Source of the DNA: Gracilaria gracilis
Taxonomy: Eukaryota > Rhodophyta > Florideophyceae > Gracilariales > Gracilariaceae
Length of the DNA stretch: 64,000 nucleotides
NCBI GenBank assembly: GCA_030374805.1
Contig: JARGSG010000035.1
Coordinates: forward strand, 584,438 to 648,437
Direction: 5' to 3'
Shown here: one piece after another, positions 10,150 through 18,611 of the stretch
How the letters are laid out: every line of letters starts with the position of its first letter
Numbering within the stretch: position 1 is the stretch's first letter
Notes under the pieces: model-generated
Database searches by the model: none
The model's input: the letters and a program-made list of their open reading frames with translations, nothing else
Told to the model about the DNA's origin: nothing
Position numbers and translations under genes: made by a program

Positions 10150-12906
10150 TTAATATCTGTGGTAACTGCTCACACCGCGACCCCCTCTTCTATGTGAGTA
10201 CGGCCTGCCACGACGTCGCCCACCCCTATAATAATTTCGCGCTGCGTAGCTGTCATGCTGCCCGTAATTGTCTTGTCGACTATACCTATCACTCTGCATG
10301 TACCCATCGTTTCGCCCTACTTCAGGCGTATCTGCCATTTGCTGCACCGGCACTGCCATTATCCCCGTGTTCAGACTTGGCGTGATCGCCGAGTTCATTC
10401 CGCTGTTGAACACTTGATGTGGCACTACTCCAGACACCATACCAGGATTTACGTACTGAAATCCTGGCGTTGCTGCTGAGTACTGCTGTGCTGTCACGGA
10501 GTATCCACCAGCCGGATTCGTATAAGCCATGTTAGCGTTATACATGTTACTGTTAGCGATATACACCGGGTTGGCCAATGGCTGCTGCACTTGTTGTCGC
10601 CCTTGAACGGCTTCTGAACCGTTTCCGTTGTAAATACCCCTACGAATGCTTCTACCGTGTTGTTCTGTAGCCATAGTACGTTGACGCTTTGCCAGTCTTG
10701 GATCTCGTTCACGTCGCCTATCTGGAGATGGCGCACGTCGAGTGCTCACACGCATGATAGGGGACAGTGAATCAAGAAGGGGAGTTAGACTCTTCTTCTG
10801 AAGGTCTTCTAGAACACTTTGCCTTCGAATGAGGAATACGTCATCCACATTGAGGACCGCACCCAAAGGAGTTGGGCTCGAGGAGCCGTCATCCCGACGC
10901 CATTTTACAAGGGCATTGGATGCCCTTGCAAATGCTTTTCGTATTCTTAACGCGCTAAACCCATTAATACCGAGATGATTCGTTTCATCATTCGGGTCTT
11001 GAATAGAAAAGCGCAGCGCTTCGTGGGGAGGGATACGGAATCTTTCGAACTTGTCGAAGTAACAACCGTTGTCCTTGACTTGGATACCTGCCCAGCAGAG
11101 GTTGTAGGACTTTCCATACACCTGGAAAAACTGCTGCAGCAGTGCTCCCAGATTAGCCTTCGATGAGGGGAAGTTGTATCTCAACATCTGGAGATGAGAT
11201 ACAACTAGTAACAATACAGAATAGGATCCTAAGCCTCCCGAATAAACCTCGTTCAAATTCCTTTGCTGCAAGAAGCATTTCAAGACAAGTAGAAGGGGAC
11301 GAAGGGCAGGGTAAGTACTGACGTACTTCTTAATTGAGGGGACATAGTCTGGACCGTTGCGCACTCCAATCGTAATGTCACAGTTGATGCTGCCCTCACT
11401 GGCTATAATCTTAACCAGTTTCACTTTGGCATCAACTAAATTGACCCTTCGTGCAAACCCTGTGACATTACGTATGGCTTGTGCCAACTGCTCAAACTCG
11501 GCTTTTTCCCCGCCGTTTGGTGTGTTTGTGACACACATGTCAATATCGCTAGATGGAAGGAATATGTTTGTGGCATATGAACCGAAAACATCAGTTTGAC
11601 TGTCCGGCCACAAAGACTTCACAATGGACTTCACCTTCGTGACCATGTTTTCCCTTGAGGCCTTCTCGGCGTCTGTAGGCTCAATAAATCGCAGAAACTC
11701 GAGAACCTCGTGGTGCAAGGCTATAGATGAATCGCTTGCGAAAAGAACCCTCTCAGTATTTGCCGGATCGAGAAGCCACGGAGGTAGGTCCTCTCCGTTC
11801 TCGTCTTTCAAGATAACAAGAGATTCTTTGAGCTTCTCTATATTTTCCGCTGGCGCTGCTCCTTGCGATTGATCGAGAGTGGCCAACGACAGGAAGGCCG
11901 GTGCGTCGTTGGCCCTGTTCAGTTCTACCATTTCAAGTTCTTCTGTTTTTGCCTGGTGTCCGTCGCCCTCTTTCGTCTTCTTGGCTTCAGACAGAGTGCT
12001 CTTGATCTTTGCAGCAGCCTCAGATGGAGAGGATTCCTCGGCCATAGACTCAAGAAAGTAGTCTGGACCTGGCGGTGGTTTGAAATTGAGGGGCCCAAAA
12101 GGCTTAGCCCTTTGTTGTACGGCGAAGGGGGAAGGCTCATCTGCATCTCCGTCGCTCTGAAGTTGCTCATCATCGTCTGCTAGGACATTGGCAATGTAGG
12201 ACGACTTGTCTATGGACATGGCATGTAGGCGTTTCGCTTCGGCTTTCCTTTTCCTGCGCCTCTCTTTCTCTTCCGCAGAACGCACGTGGGGGGTTGAGGG
12301 ATGAGAGGTGGGATTTGAAGCAGGGCGTGGCGCGTGGATCGAGGCCGATTGCCGAGAGGCCTGTTGAGGTGGGGCTGTCGATTGGGATTGCACGTGGGAC
12401 AGCGGGTTTGTCGCGAGTTGTGCTGACACAGTAGGGTTACTTTGCGGGTTAGATTGCTCTGCTGCAGATGTAGGCGGAAGATCTGGTGGGCCCGCGGTGG
12501 AATCGGTTGGATACTGCATTCGAGTGTCGTACAGGTTTGTGGACGGTACGAAGCGTTGATTGGGGGTCTCCTGAGCAGGTTGCAGCGCTTTGAAGTTCAT
12601 GGCGCGTTGCCCGAAGGCTGCTTGCTGATAGCGACGCCTGACGGCGTCCTTGTCCTGCTCGGAGACGAAGCGGCGATTGTGGTGTTCGTGCTTTTTGCCG
12701 TTGAGATGCTGCGTGATATTTGACGACCCTTTGGGTACATTCACCTGACAGACAAAGCAATAGAAGTTGCCATATGGATCGACCAGAAGGTCACTGTCGG
12801 GCTCAAAATCTGGCGGAAAAACGGGCGGCGGGGCCGTGGTGGGCTGCGGAAAGACAATGGGGCCGTCGTCCGTGAGATTCTTGAGCCGAAACTTGTTGGC
12901 ATTCAT
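10150..12906 (-). CDS. TRF4/PAPD5-like non-canonical poly(A) polymerase with N-terminal zinc finger
   Basis: 918 residues from ATG 12906 (an upstream GTG is not used). Near residues 48-75 lies a U1/matrin-type C2H2 finger (C-x2-C, then H-x5-H: FYCFVCQ ... QHLNGKKH). A long P/Q/S/K-rich linker follows. The nucleotidyltransferase core has GSYATNIFLPSSDIDMCV around residues 438-457 (helical-turn GS plus two catalytic Asp) and the third Asp in NCDITIG near 508. A PAP-associated segment follows (GGLGSYSVLLLVVSHL). The C-terminal tail is R/G/Y-rich (YYRGGRRRGRPYSHRRGG), as in RNA-binding tails. It should add short oligo(A) tails to nuclear RNAs for surveillance or maturation. The N-terminal finger is an unusual addition to the TRF4 architecture. 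The gene is intronless. Confidence 0.85.
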   Translation of the reverse strand: MNANKFRLKNLTDDGPIVFPQPTTAPPPVFPPDFEPDSDLLVDPYGNFYCFVCQVNVPKGSSNITQHLNGKKHEHHNRRFVSEQDKDAVRRRYQQAAFGQRAMNFKALQPAQETPNQRFVPSTNLYDTRMQYPTDSTAGPPDLPPTSAAEQSNPQSNPTVSAQLATNPLSHVQSQSTAPPQQASRQSASIHAPRPASNPTSHPSTPHVRSAEEKERRRKRKAEAKRLHAMSIDKSSYIANVLADDDEQLQSDGDADEPSPFAVQQRAKPFGPLNFKPPPGPDYFLESMAEESSPSEAAAKIKSTLSEAKKTKEGDGHQAKTEELEMVELNRANDAPAFLSLATLDQSQGAAPAENIEKLKESLVILKDENGEDLPPWLLDPANTERVLFASDSSIALHHEVLEFLRFIEPTDAEKASRENMVTKVKSIVKSLWPDSQTDVFGSYATNIFLPSSDIDMCVTNTPNGGEKAEFEQLAQAIRNVTGFARRVNLVDAKVKLVKIIASEGSINCDITIGVRNGPDYVPSIKKYVSTYPALRPLLLVLKCFLQQRNLNEVYSGGLGSYSVLLLVVSHLQMLRYNFPSSKANLGALLQQFFQVYGKSYNLCWAGIQVKDNGCYFDKFERFRIPPHEALRFSIQDPNDETNHLGINGFSALRIRKAFARASNALVKWRRDDGSSSPTPLGAVLNVDDVFLIRRQSVLEDLQKKSLTPLLDSLSPIMRVSTRRAPSPDRRRERDPRLAKRQRTMATEQHGRSIRRGIYNGNGSEAVQGRQQVQQPLANPVYIANSNMYNANMAYTNPAGGYSVTAQQYSAATPGFQYVNPGMVSGVVPHQVFNSGMNSAITPSLNTGIMAVPVQQMADTPEVGRNDGYMQSDRYSRQDNYGQHDSYAARNYYRGGRRRGRPYSHRRGGRGVSSYHRY

Positions 12907-13479
12907 GTCAGAAGATGAAGGAGCTAAAGAAATATGCACCACCTCGAGTTAGCGGGAGATAGGTGAGGTGCTGGGGGGGGGGACAGCGGAACGTTTTCCT
13001 GCTGCTCTGGAACGAAGAGCGGCGCACGGTGACAGGCGGATGTGGACGCGAGAGCGAGAGCGCGCTGCGTGTCGCCGGCTCATGGAGCGTGGGTGGGTGC
13101 GCGAATCTGCACGTTTTTGAAAAGCTCCAATTGAAATGCCACCTGGAAAATTATCCGATTTCGCAATTACTGGGAGGAGGACGCCGCACCGTACTGATAG
13201 ATCGGTCTGGGCGACGTGGTTGCAACGGGGTCCAGCGTTGCATTGCGCAGTCGTTATACGCTTTTGGGCCGATCCAGCGTTGATTTCCGCACATTCGGCA
13301 ACTCCGCTCCGTCATTTCAAGTCTCTAGCTAGAATCTGGACGAACCATTCCCGCTCACTGTTCACGCTCTACTTAACATCTAACTACCTTTAAAGGGTTG
13401 CCCGCAGAGTAATCATCCAGTCCTTGTTCCCTCTGAACCCTTTTGAATTCAATTGGAGCTCTTGCTTCTGATTTAAAAC
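12907..13479. promoter_or_regulatory. Shared divergent upstream region (TRF4-like / ThrRS)
   Basis: 573 bp between two divergent start codons. It must contain both promoters. It holds a G run near 12972-12980 and an A/T-rich patch near 13370-13395. I see no clear TATA box in either direction. Confidence 0.5.
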
Positions 13480-15738
13480 ATGACCAACGAGACTAAACCA
13501 GTGAACCCGGCTGTGTTTCAGGGCGCCGGTGGTGATCCAAAAGGAACCGCCGGTCCCGACTACATCGCCCACCGCCTTGAGGTTTGGGAAGCCGCTGCAG
13601 CATCACGCAAAGCCGAGGCTCAAGGCACTAATTCCGTTCCCGAAGTGTCTATCACGGTCACTCTTCCTGATGGCTCCGAGCGACCTGCAATCGCTGGAAA
13701 GACTTCTCCCATGGACATCGCCTTCTCTATCAGTGAAACGCTCGCGAGGAAGGCGCTGGTAGCTGTCGTCAACGGTCAGCAATGGGATATGACTCGACCA
13801 CTGCAACAGGATTCTTCGCTCCGTATCTGTGGCTTTGACACCCCGGAAGGTAAATCTGTTCTTTGGCACTCTACGGCCCATATGCTGGGTGAAGCCATGG
13901 AGTATAAGTATAAAGGAGAGCTTTGCATTGGACCTCCTCTTCAGGATGGATTCTACTATGATATTCACTTAGCGGATGATTTGAAGATCACGGAGAGCGA
14001 TTTTAATGAACTTAACAAGCGTGTTGACAACATTGCAAAGCAGAAGCGTACTTTTGAACGTCTGGAGCTCACAAAGCCGGAAGCCAGAGATATGTTCTCG
14101 TACAATAAGTTCAAGCTAGAAATCATCGAAGAATTGGAAGAAGGCGCAACGATCACCGCATACCGAGATGGTCCTTTCATTGATTTGTGTAGAGGTCCTC
14201 ACGTCCCGCAGAGCTCCCGAGCAAAGGCTGTCATGTGCAAGGGCACCGGGCAGGCGTATTGGCGGGCAAAAGCGGAAAATCCCTCCTTGCAACGTGTATA
14301 TGGTATTTCATTCCCAGATAAGAAGCTCATGAAGGAATACAAGCATTTGATGGAAGAGGCCGCTAGACGCGACCATCGAATAATTGGAGTCAAGCAGGAG
14401 CTCGTAATGTTCAGTCCGCTCTCTCCTGGATGTCCTTTCTTTCTGCCCCATGGACAGCGTATCTTTAACACATTGCAAGCTTTTATGAGAGAACAGTATT
14501 GGAGAAATGACTATGTTGAAGTTCAAACACCAAACATGTTTGATTTTGACCTATGGGTTCAATCTGGTCACGCTGCTAACTACAAGGACAATATGTATTC
14601 CCTGGATGTTGAAGGGAGGGAGTTCGGGCTCAAGCCTATGAATTGCCCCAGTCACTGTCACATTTTCAAATCTCGAGCTCGTTCATATCGAGAGCTTCCG
14701 TTGCGAATGGCAGATTTTGGTGTCCTCCACCGTAATGAGTTGTCCGGAACGTTGGGAGGCCTTACAAGAGTGAGACGTTTCCAGCAAGATGATGCGCACA
14801 TCTTTTGTACACCGGATCAAGTTAAAGATGAGGTGGCTAATATCCTGCATCTCTTGAAGCATGTATATGATATATTTGGCTTCAAGTATGCTCTGCAATT
14901 GTCCACCAGGCCCGAAAAGTACCTCGGAGACATCGGGTTGTGGGATCGTGCTGAACAGATGCTTGCAGAGGCCCTTGAGCATTTCACAGGTAAGAAATGT
15001 GGAGAGAAAGATGGTTGGGGTCTGAATGCCGGAGACGGTGCGTTCTATGGTCCGAAGATTGACATTCAGTTGTTTGACGCACTTCGACGAGAACATCAGT
15101 GCGCTACACTGCAACTCGACTTTCAGCTGCCTATAAGATTTGACTTGCAATACCAGGCTGGCACTCATCCCCAAGTTGTGTCAAAGCCTTCTGGTAATCA
15201 GCAGATATCTGCAAGCGATGAAAGTTCTAAGCTGAGCGGGGTTCGGGCTAAGTCTGAAACCAATGACGGATGCTGTGGTGGCGCCTTGGAGAAAGCGGTT
15301 GATGCAGCAGCTGAAGCTCCGGCTGTCAAAGAAGGCTTTGAAAGGCCTGTAATCCTTCATCGTGCGATCTTTGGCTCTCTTGAACGCTTTATTGCCATAT
15401 TGATCGAACACTATGCTGGATTCTGGCCGTTTTGGCTATCTCCAAGACAGTGTATTGTTGTTCCGGTGTCTGAGAAATACCTGGCATATGCCAAAGACGT
15501 GCAAAAGCAGTTGAAAGATGGCTATTTCTATGTCGATGTTGACACCAGTGATCGAACCCTAGGAAAGAAACTGGCTGAAGCTAGAAATAACTACTACAAC
15601 ACGATTCTTGTGGTAGGAGAACAGGAAGTTAGCAGCAAGACGGTGAATCTGAGAATCAGAGGAGTAGAGAAAACGGAGGCTTTGCCCGTTTCTGACGTTC
15701 GAGACAAATTCGAGAACTGGCGACGTGAATTCAAGTAA
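13480..15738 (+). CDS. THRS: Threonyl-tRNA synthetase
   Basis: 752 residues with the complete class IIa ThrRS order. The TGS domain is at about residues 50-120 (VSITVTLPDGSERP). The editing (SAD) domain follows with HSTAHMLGEAM and CRGPHVP. The catalytic core has the zinc-site Cys in MNCPSHC, motif 2 RVRRFQQDDAHIFC with a zinc-site His, and motif 3 GSLERFIAILIEHYAG. The C-terminal anticodon-binding domain ends EALPVSDVRDKFENW. It charges tRNA-Thr. No obvious targeting peptide is seen, so a cytosolic or dual role is possible. Residues about 567-618 form a low-complexity S/A/E-rich insert (with GCCGG) between the strands just before the conserved ILHRAI, where most family members have a short turn. 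Single exon; start at ATG 13480. Confidence 0.97.
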   Translation: MTNETKPVNPAVFQGAGGDPKGTAGPDYIAHRLEVWEAAAASRKAEAQGTNSVPEVSITVTLPDGSERPAIAGKTSPMDIAFSISETLARKALVAVVNGQQWDMTRPLQQDSSLRICGFDTPEGKSVLWHSTAHMLGEAMEYKYKGELCIGPPLQDGFYYDIHLADDLKITESDFNELNKRVDNIAKQKRTFERLELTKPEARDMFSYNKFKLEIIEELEEGATITAYRDGPFIDLCRGPHVPQSSRAKAVMCKGTGQAYWRAKAENPSLQRVYGISFPDKKLMKEYKHLMEEAARRDHRIIGVKQELVMFSPLSPGCPFFLPHGQRIFNTLQAFMREQYWRNDYVEVQTPNMFDFDLWVQSGHAANYKDNMYSLDVEGREFGLKPMNCPSHCHIFKSRARSYRELPLRMADFGVLHRNELSGTLGGLTRVRRFQQDDAHIFCTPDQVKDEVANILHLLKHVYDIFGFKYALQLSTRPEKYLGDIGLWDRAEQMLAEALEHFTGKKCGEKDGWGLNAGDGAFYGPKIDIQLFDALRREHQCATLQLDFQLPIRFDLQYQAGTHPQVVSKPSGNQQISASDESSKLSGVRAKSETNDGCCGGALEKAVDAAAEAPAVKEGFERPVILHRAIFGSLERFIAILIEHYAGFWPFWLSPRQCIVVPVSEKYLAYAKDVQKQLKDGYFYVDVDTSDRTLGKKLAEARNNYYNTILVVGEQEVSSKTVNLRIRGVEKTEALPVSDVRDKFENWRREFK

Positions 15739-15805
15739 TTCTCGTTTCTTGTAAACTCAGATGTCCTTTTGAATAAGCCTATGAACTAGTTGATATACGT
15801 AAGGT

Positions 15806-17683
15806 TTACAGCATATGATGTCGATGAACGGATTCATATACCGTGTCTAATGCACTGGCTATAGGTACAGTCTTGCTGACGTGAATTTCCAGGATGTTTT
15901 TCGTTCCATCCATAGAGACTCGAATGTAGCTTGACGTACATCGATGACATCGTCGTGCGTGCGCAGCCGAGAAAACTCCTCGGGAGCTGACGTGACCGGA
16001 CACACCAATGCTGACGGCAACAAAGGAATATACGGCGTCATTCCCATGGAGCTTTTCAGATTCTCTTTCAAAGATATCTTCTCCTGTATCCTTTGCTCTC
16101 CACCCTATCAACATCACTTTTGATCTCAGCTCTTCAAGGTCCGGATCTGTTTTATAGCAAGAACCACAGAACCCTCGCCCAAGCTCATGAACTGCATGAT
16201 AACCAAACTCGTAACCCTCTAGGGCAATTCCATGGGCTAACAGTTTTCTTCGGAACCCTTGCTCCATTAGCTTCAAGATGTCCAGTTGCTCGATATGTTT
16301 GAAACCTCTGTCCGTTATGAAGTCGCCGACGGATGACGGATTTAGGATTCCAGACAATTCGTTGAAAAGGCATATGCTGCCCTTTTGCCCGGAACATGTT
16401 GGAGATCTATAGCTAATGTTAAGCTCGGCCTCCATAAGGCTGTGCCTGTAACACATATCCCCAAACGTTTTCTCCAGCTTAAAAAGTGCAAGCAAAGCTG
16501 ATTTCAGGTTTTCATGCAGGGAGCTAGCAGCTGTGTCACCGGTATCCAGGGCGTCAACTATCCTTTGGATGTTCGACAATATAATTGCACAAAGCCACTT
16601 GTCACCGTCTCTGAAGCATGATGATTGAGCCGGACGCCCTCTCACCATATTTCCTGCGATTTCTTCATATCTCTTCTGTGATAGACTTCTCCTTGACGTT
16701 AGAAGTTTGAGTCTTTGACTGTTCGTGCGCTTGCTTAACATTTTCTCTCCAGGGGAACGTTGAAGGCCGTCAAGTGACCAGATTTCTTTTCCTTCGTGAT
16801 CTCGAGCCCAAGGCAGAACAAACCGATTGGCTTGCATAACGAGGGAGGCCAAAGCATCGTCAAGCACATGGTAGCTGGCCACTGTTTCATCGTCGTAACA
16901 ATGTTCCCTGATAGTGTTAAGACATCGAAGGCACGGTTGAAACAAAGCTGGTCCATACAGCTCGACACTTCTTGCAAACTGCTCACTCCCGTACCCACTG
17001 AGATCGAGGGCAACTTGAAGAAGTACTTGATACCAAGCAATCGTGAACCGCAGCCTATCCATTGTAGCAAACGAGACGAAACATCCTCGTGAAGAAGCTC
17101 CTATCGTAGCTTCGTTCATTTGCCATGCTCTGAGACAGGCTGCAATGTTAAGCAAACGACTATCGAACTCTAAAGGGCTCTTTGGACCACATGACGAACA
17201 CATCCTCAAAGTGCACTCAACGTTTTCAAAAAAGTTGAAAGTGGGTACGTCCCATCGGTCAGGTATCTGATATCGTGAGTATTCTATCGTTCTCGTGGGA
17301 GGGACGCAAATAACGGGCGCAGCGAGACATTGTATGGTTGCCAGAACAGGCCAGTCTGTATGCTGAAGCGCCCCCAGTTTGTCAAACCATATGGCACGGT
17401 GACTTAAAACCTTTGTTTGTGTGAGTCCATCAAGAACGCTCTCAACGTCTCCGGCCACCCATTCTGGCATTCCCCCGCTCCCACGAGCACTATTGGTATG
17501 AACATAGGATATTGTTGCCCAATCTTCCGCTTTGGATACAAAACTGGATCCGTCAGTTGAGGAGCATACTGCCGCGTAGAGTTCACTTACAGATGATATG
17601 TTTTCACTGAGAACAACCCCCGCGAGTCCTTGTTTACGAAGAGCTTCTCGAGGTGCAGTGATTTCAGTTTGTTCAGTATTCAT
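15806..17683 (-). CDS. Unrecognised 625-residue protein
   Basis: An uninterrupted frame of 625 residues from ATG 17683, with balanced composition and no low-complexity bias, so very likely a real gene. I recognise no family. There is no signal peptide or membrane segment. Paired cysteines recur: LRMCSSCGPK near residues 158-167, GFCGSCYKTDP and CHRCTSSYIRVS in the C-terminal third. A His/Cys cluster YHAVHELGRGFCGSC could bind metal. The middle is helical and charged (RTNSQRLKLLTSRRSLSQKR). It lies tail to tail with the ThrRS gene, 67 bp away. Confidence 0.75.
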   Translation of the reverse strand: MNTEQTEITAPREALRKQGLAGVVLSENISSVSELYAAVCSSTDGSSFVSKAEDWATISYVHTNSARGSGGMPEWVAGDVESVLDGLTQTKVLSHRAIWFDKLGALQHTDWPVLATIQCLAAPVICVPPTRTIEYSRYQIPDRWDVPTFNFFENVECTLRMCSSCGPKSPLEFDSRLLNIAACLRAWQMNEATIGASSRGCFVSFATMDRLRFTIAWYQVLLQVALDLSGYGSEQFARSVELYGPALFQPCLRCLNTIREHCYDDETVASYHVLDDALASLVMQANRFVLPWARDHEGKEIWSLDGLQRSPGEKMLSKRTNSQRLKLLTSRRSLSQKRYEEIAGNMVRGRPAQSSCFRDGDKWLCAIILSNIQRIVDALDTGDTAASSLHENLKSALLALFKLEKTFGDMCYRHSLMEAELNISYRSPTCSGQKGSICLFNELSGILNPSSVGDFITDRGFKHIEQLDILKLMEQGFRRKLLAHGIALEGYEFGYHAVHELGRGFCGSCYKTDPDLEELRSKVMLIGWRAKDTGEDIFERESEKLHGNDAVYSFVAVSIGVSGHVSSRGVFSAAHARRCHRCTSSYIRVSMDGTKNILEIHVSKTVPIASALDTVYESVHRHHML

Positions 17684-18611
17684 ATTCGCGGATTACCGCT
17701 TGTACAAGGTAGTCAACATGGAAGAAGCAGAACGTATGTAGAAATACGCTTCTGTAACCGGGTACCTGTACTGCTATCGCATTTCCTTTTCGTAATCTGT
17801 CTCCAGAGAGAACACAGCCTGCGAGCGTTGGTAAAATACGTTTAGGCGGGCCGTAACCGCCTCGAGTGAAACTTGTGCACGAATTGCCTCGAGCGATTAA
17901 AGTTCGAATGAATTTCTGGTCTTACGATGCGACCTGATATACCCATCAGCAGAAGGTACTTACAAACAGGCTAGATAGGAGGACTACCACTCCACTCTCA
18001 TGAATGGACCATCTGAAAAACAGACTCATGTGCGTTTTTGTACACGACCCCAATTGTTTGCGCATCTCATATCACCATACTTACTCTGCAGGTCCAAGAT
18101 GAATTTACGATCTCCAAGGCATTTTCAACCTTTGGCGTTGGGCCCTGTACGCTTCGGATTTTAGCGCAGTGCGCCAATCTCATTGTAAACGAAGTTCATT
18201 GCATGCCACCTTTAAGATGACAATCGTAATTCATCAGCAACACATTTGTAATTCCCCGGTCCACGATGGCCCCATAATGGTTTGACACTCTGTATAGTAC
18301 TTGCCTTAATTGAGTTCAAGTTGCTGGGGTTGTCGTGCAACCTGTTCTTTGATATATGTCTTTGATATACGTCATTCACAGAAAAAGTCTGCCCCAAGAA
18401 GTATGGAGCAAACTTCTTATGGCCTGAAATCAGAGGCAATCCAACAGTCTTCAGTTGTGTTGCAACTGACAGTCTTTACCTTCATACATACAGACTAGGC
18501 AAAAAGAAAACAGCTTCTGTTATCAAATCCGAAGGAAGTACAACTCTTCCTATCAGGATGCTTTGACCAGGTCTTCAAACCCTGAGCGATTACGATGAGG
18601 CCCGCACACGT
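17684..18611. other. Intergenic region
   Basis: 928 bp between two minus-strand genes. No coding frame, RNA gene or repeat is recognised. It should include the 625-aa gene's promoter and the 3' flank of the TCP11-domain gene's neighbour. Confidence 0.6.
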
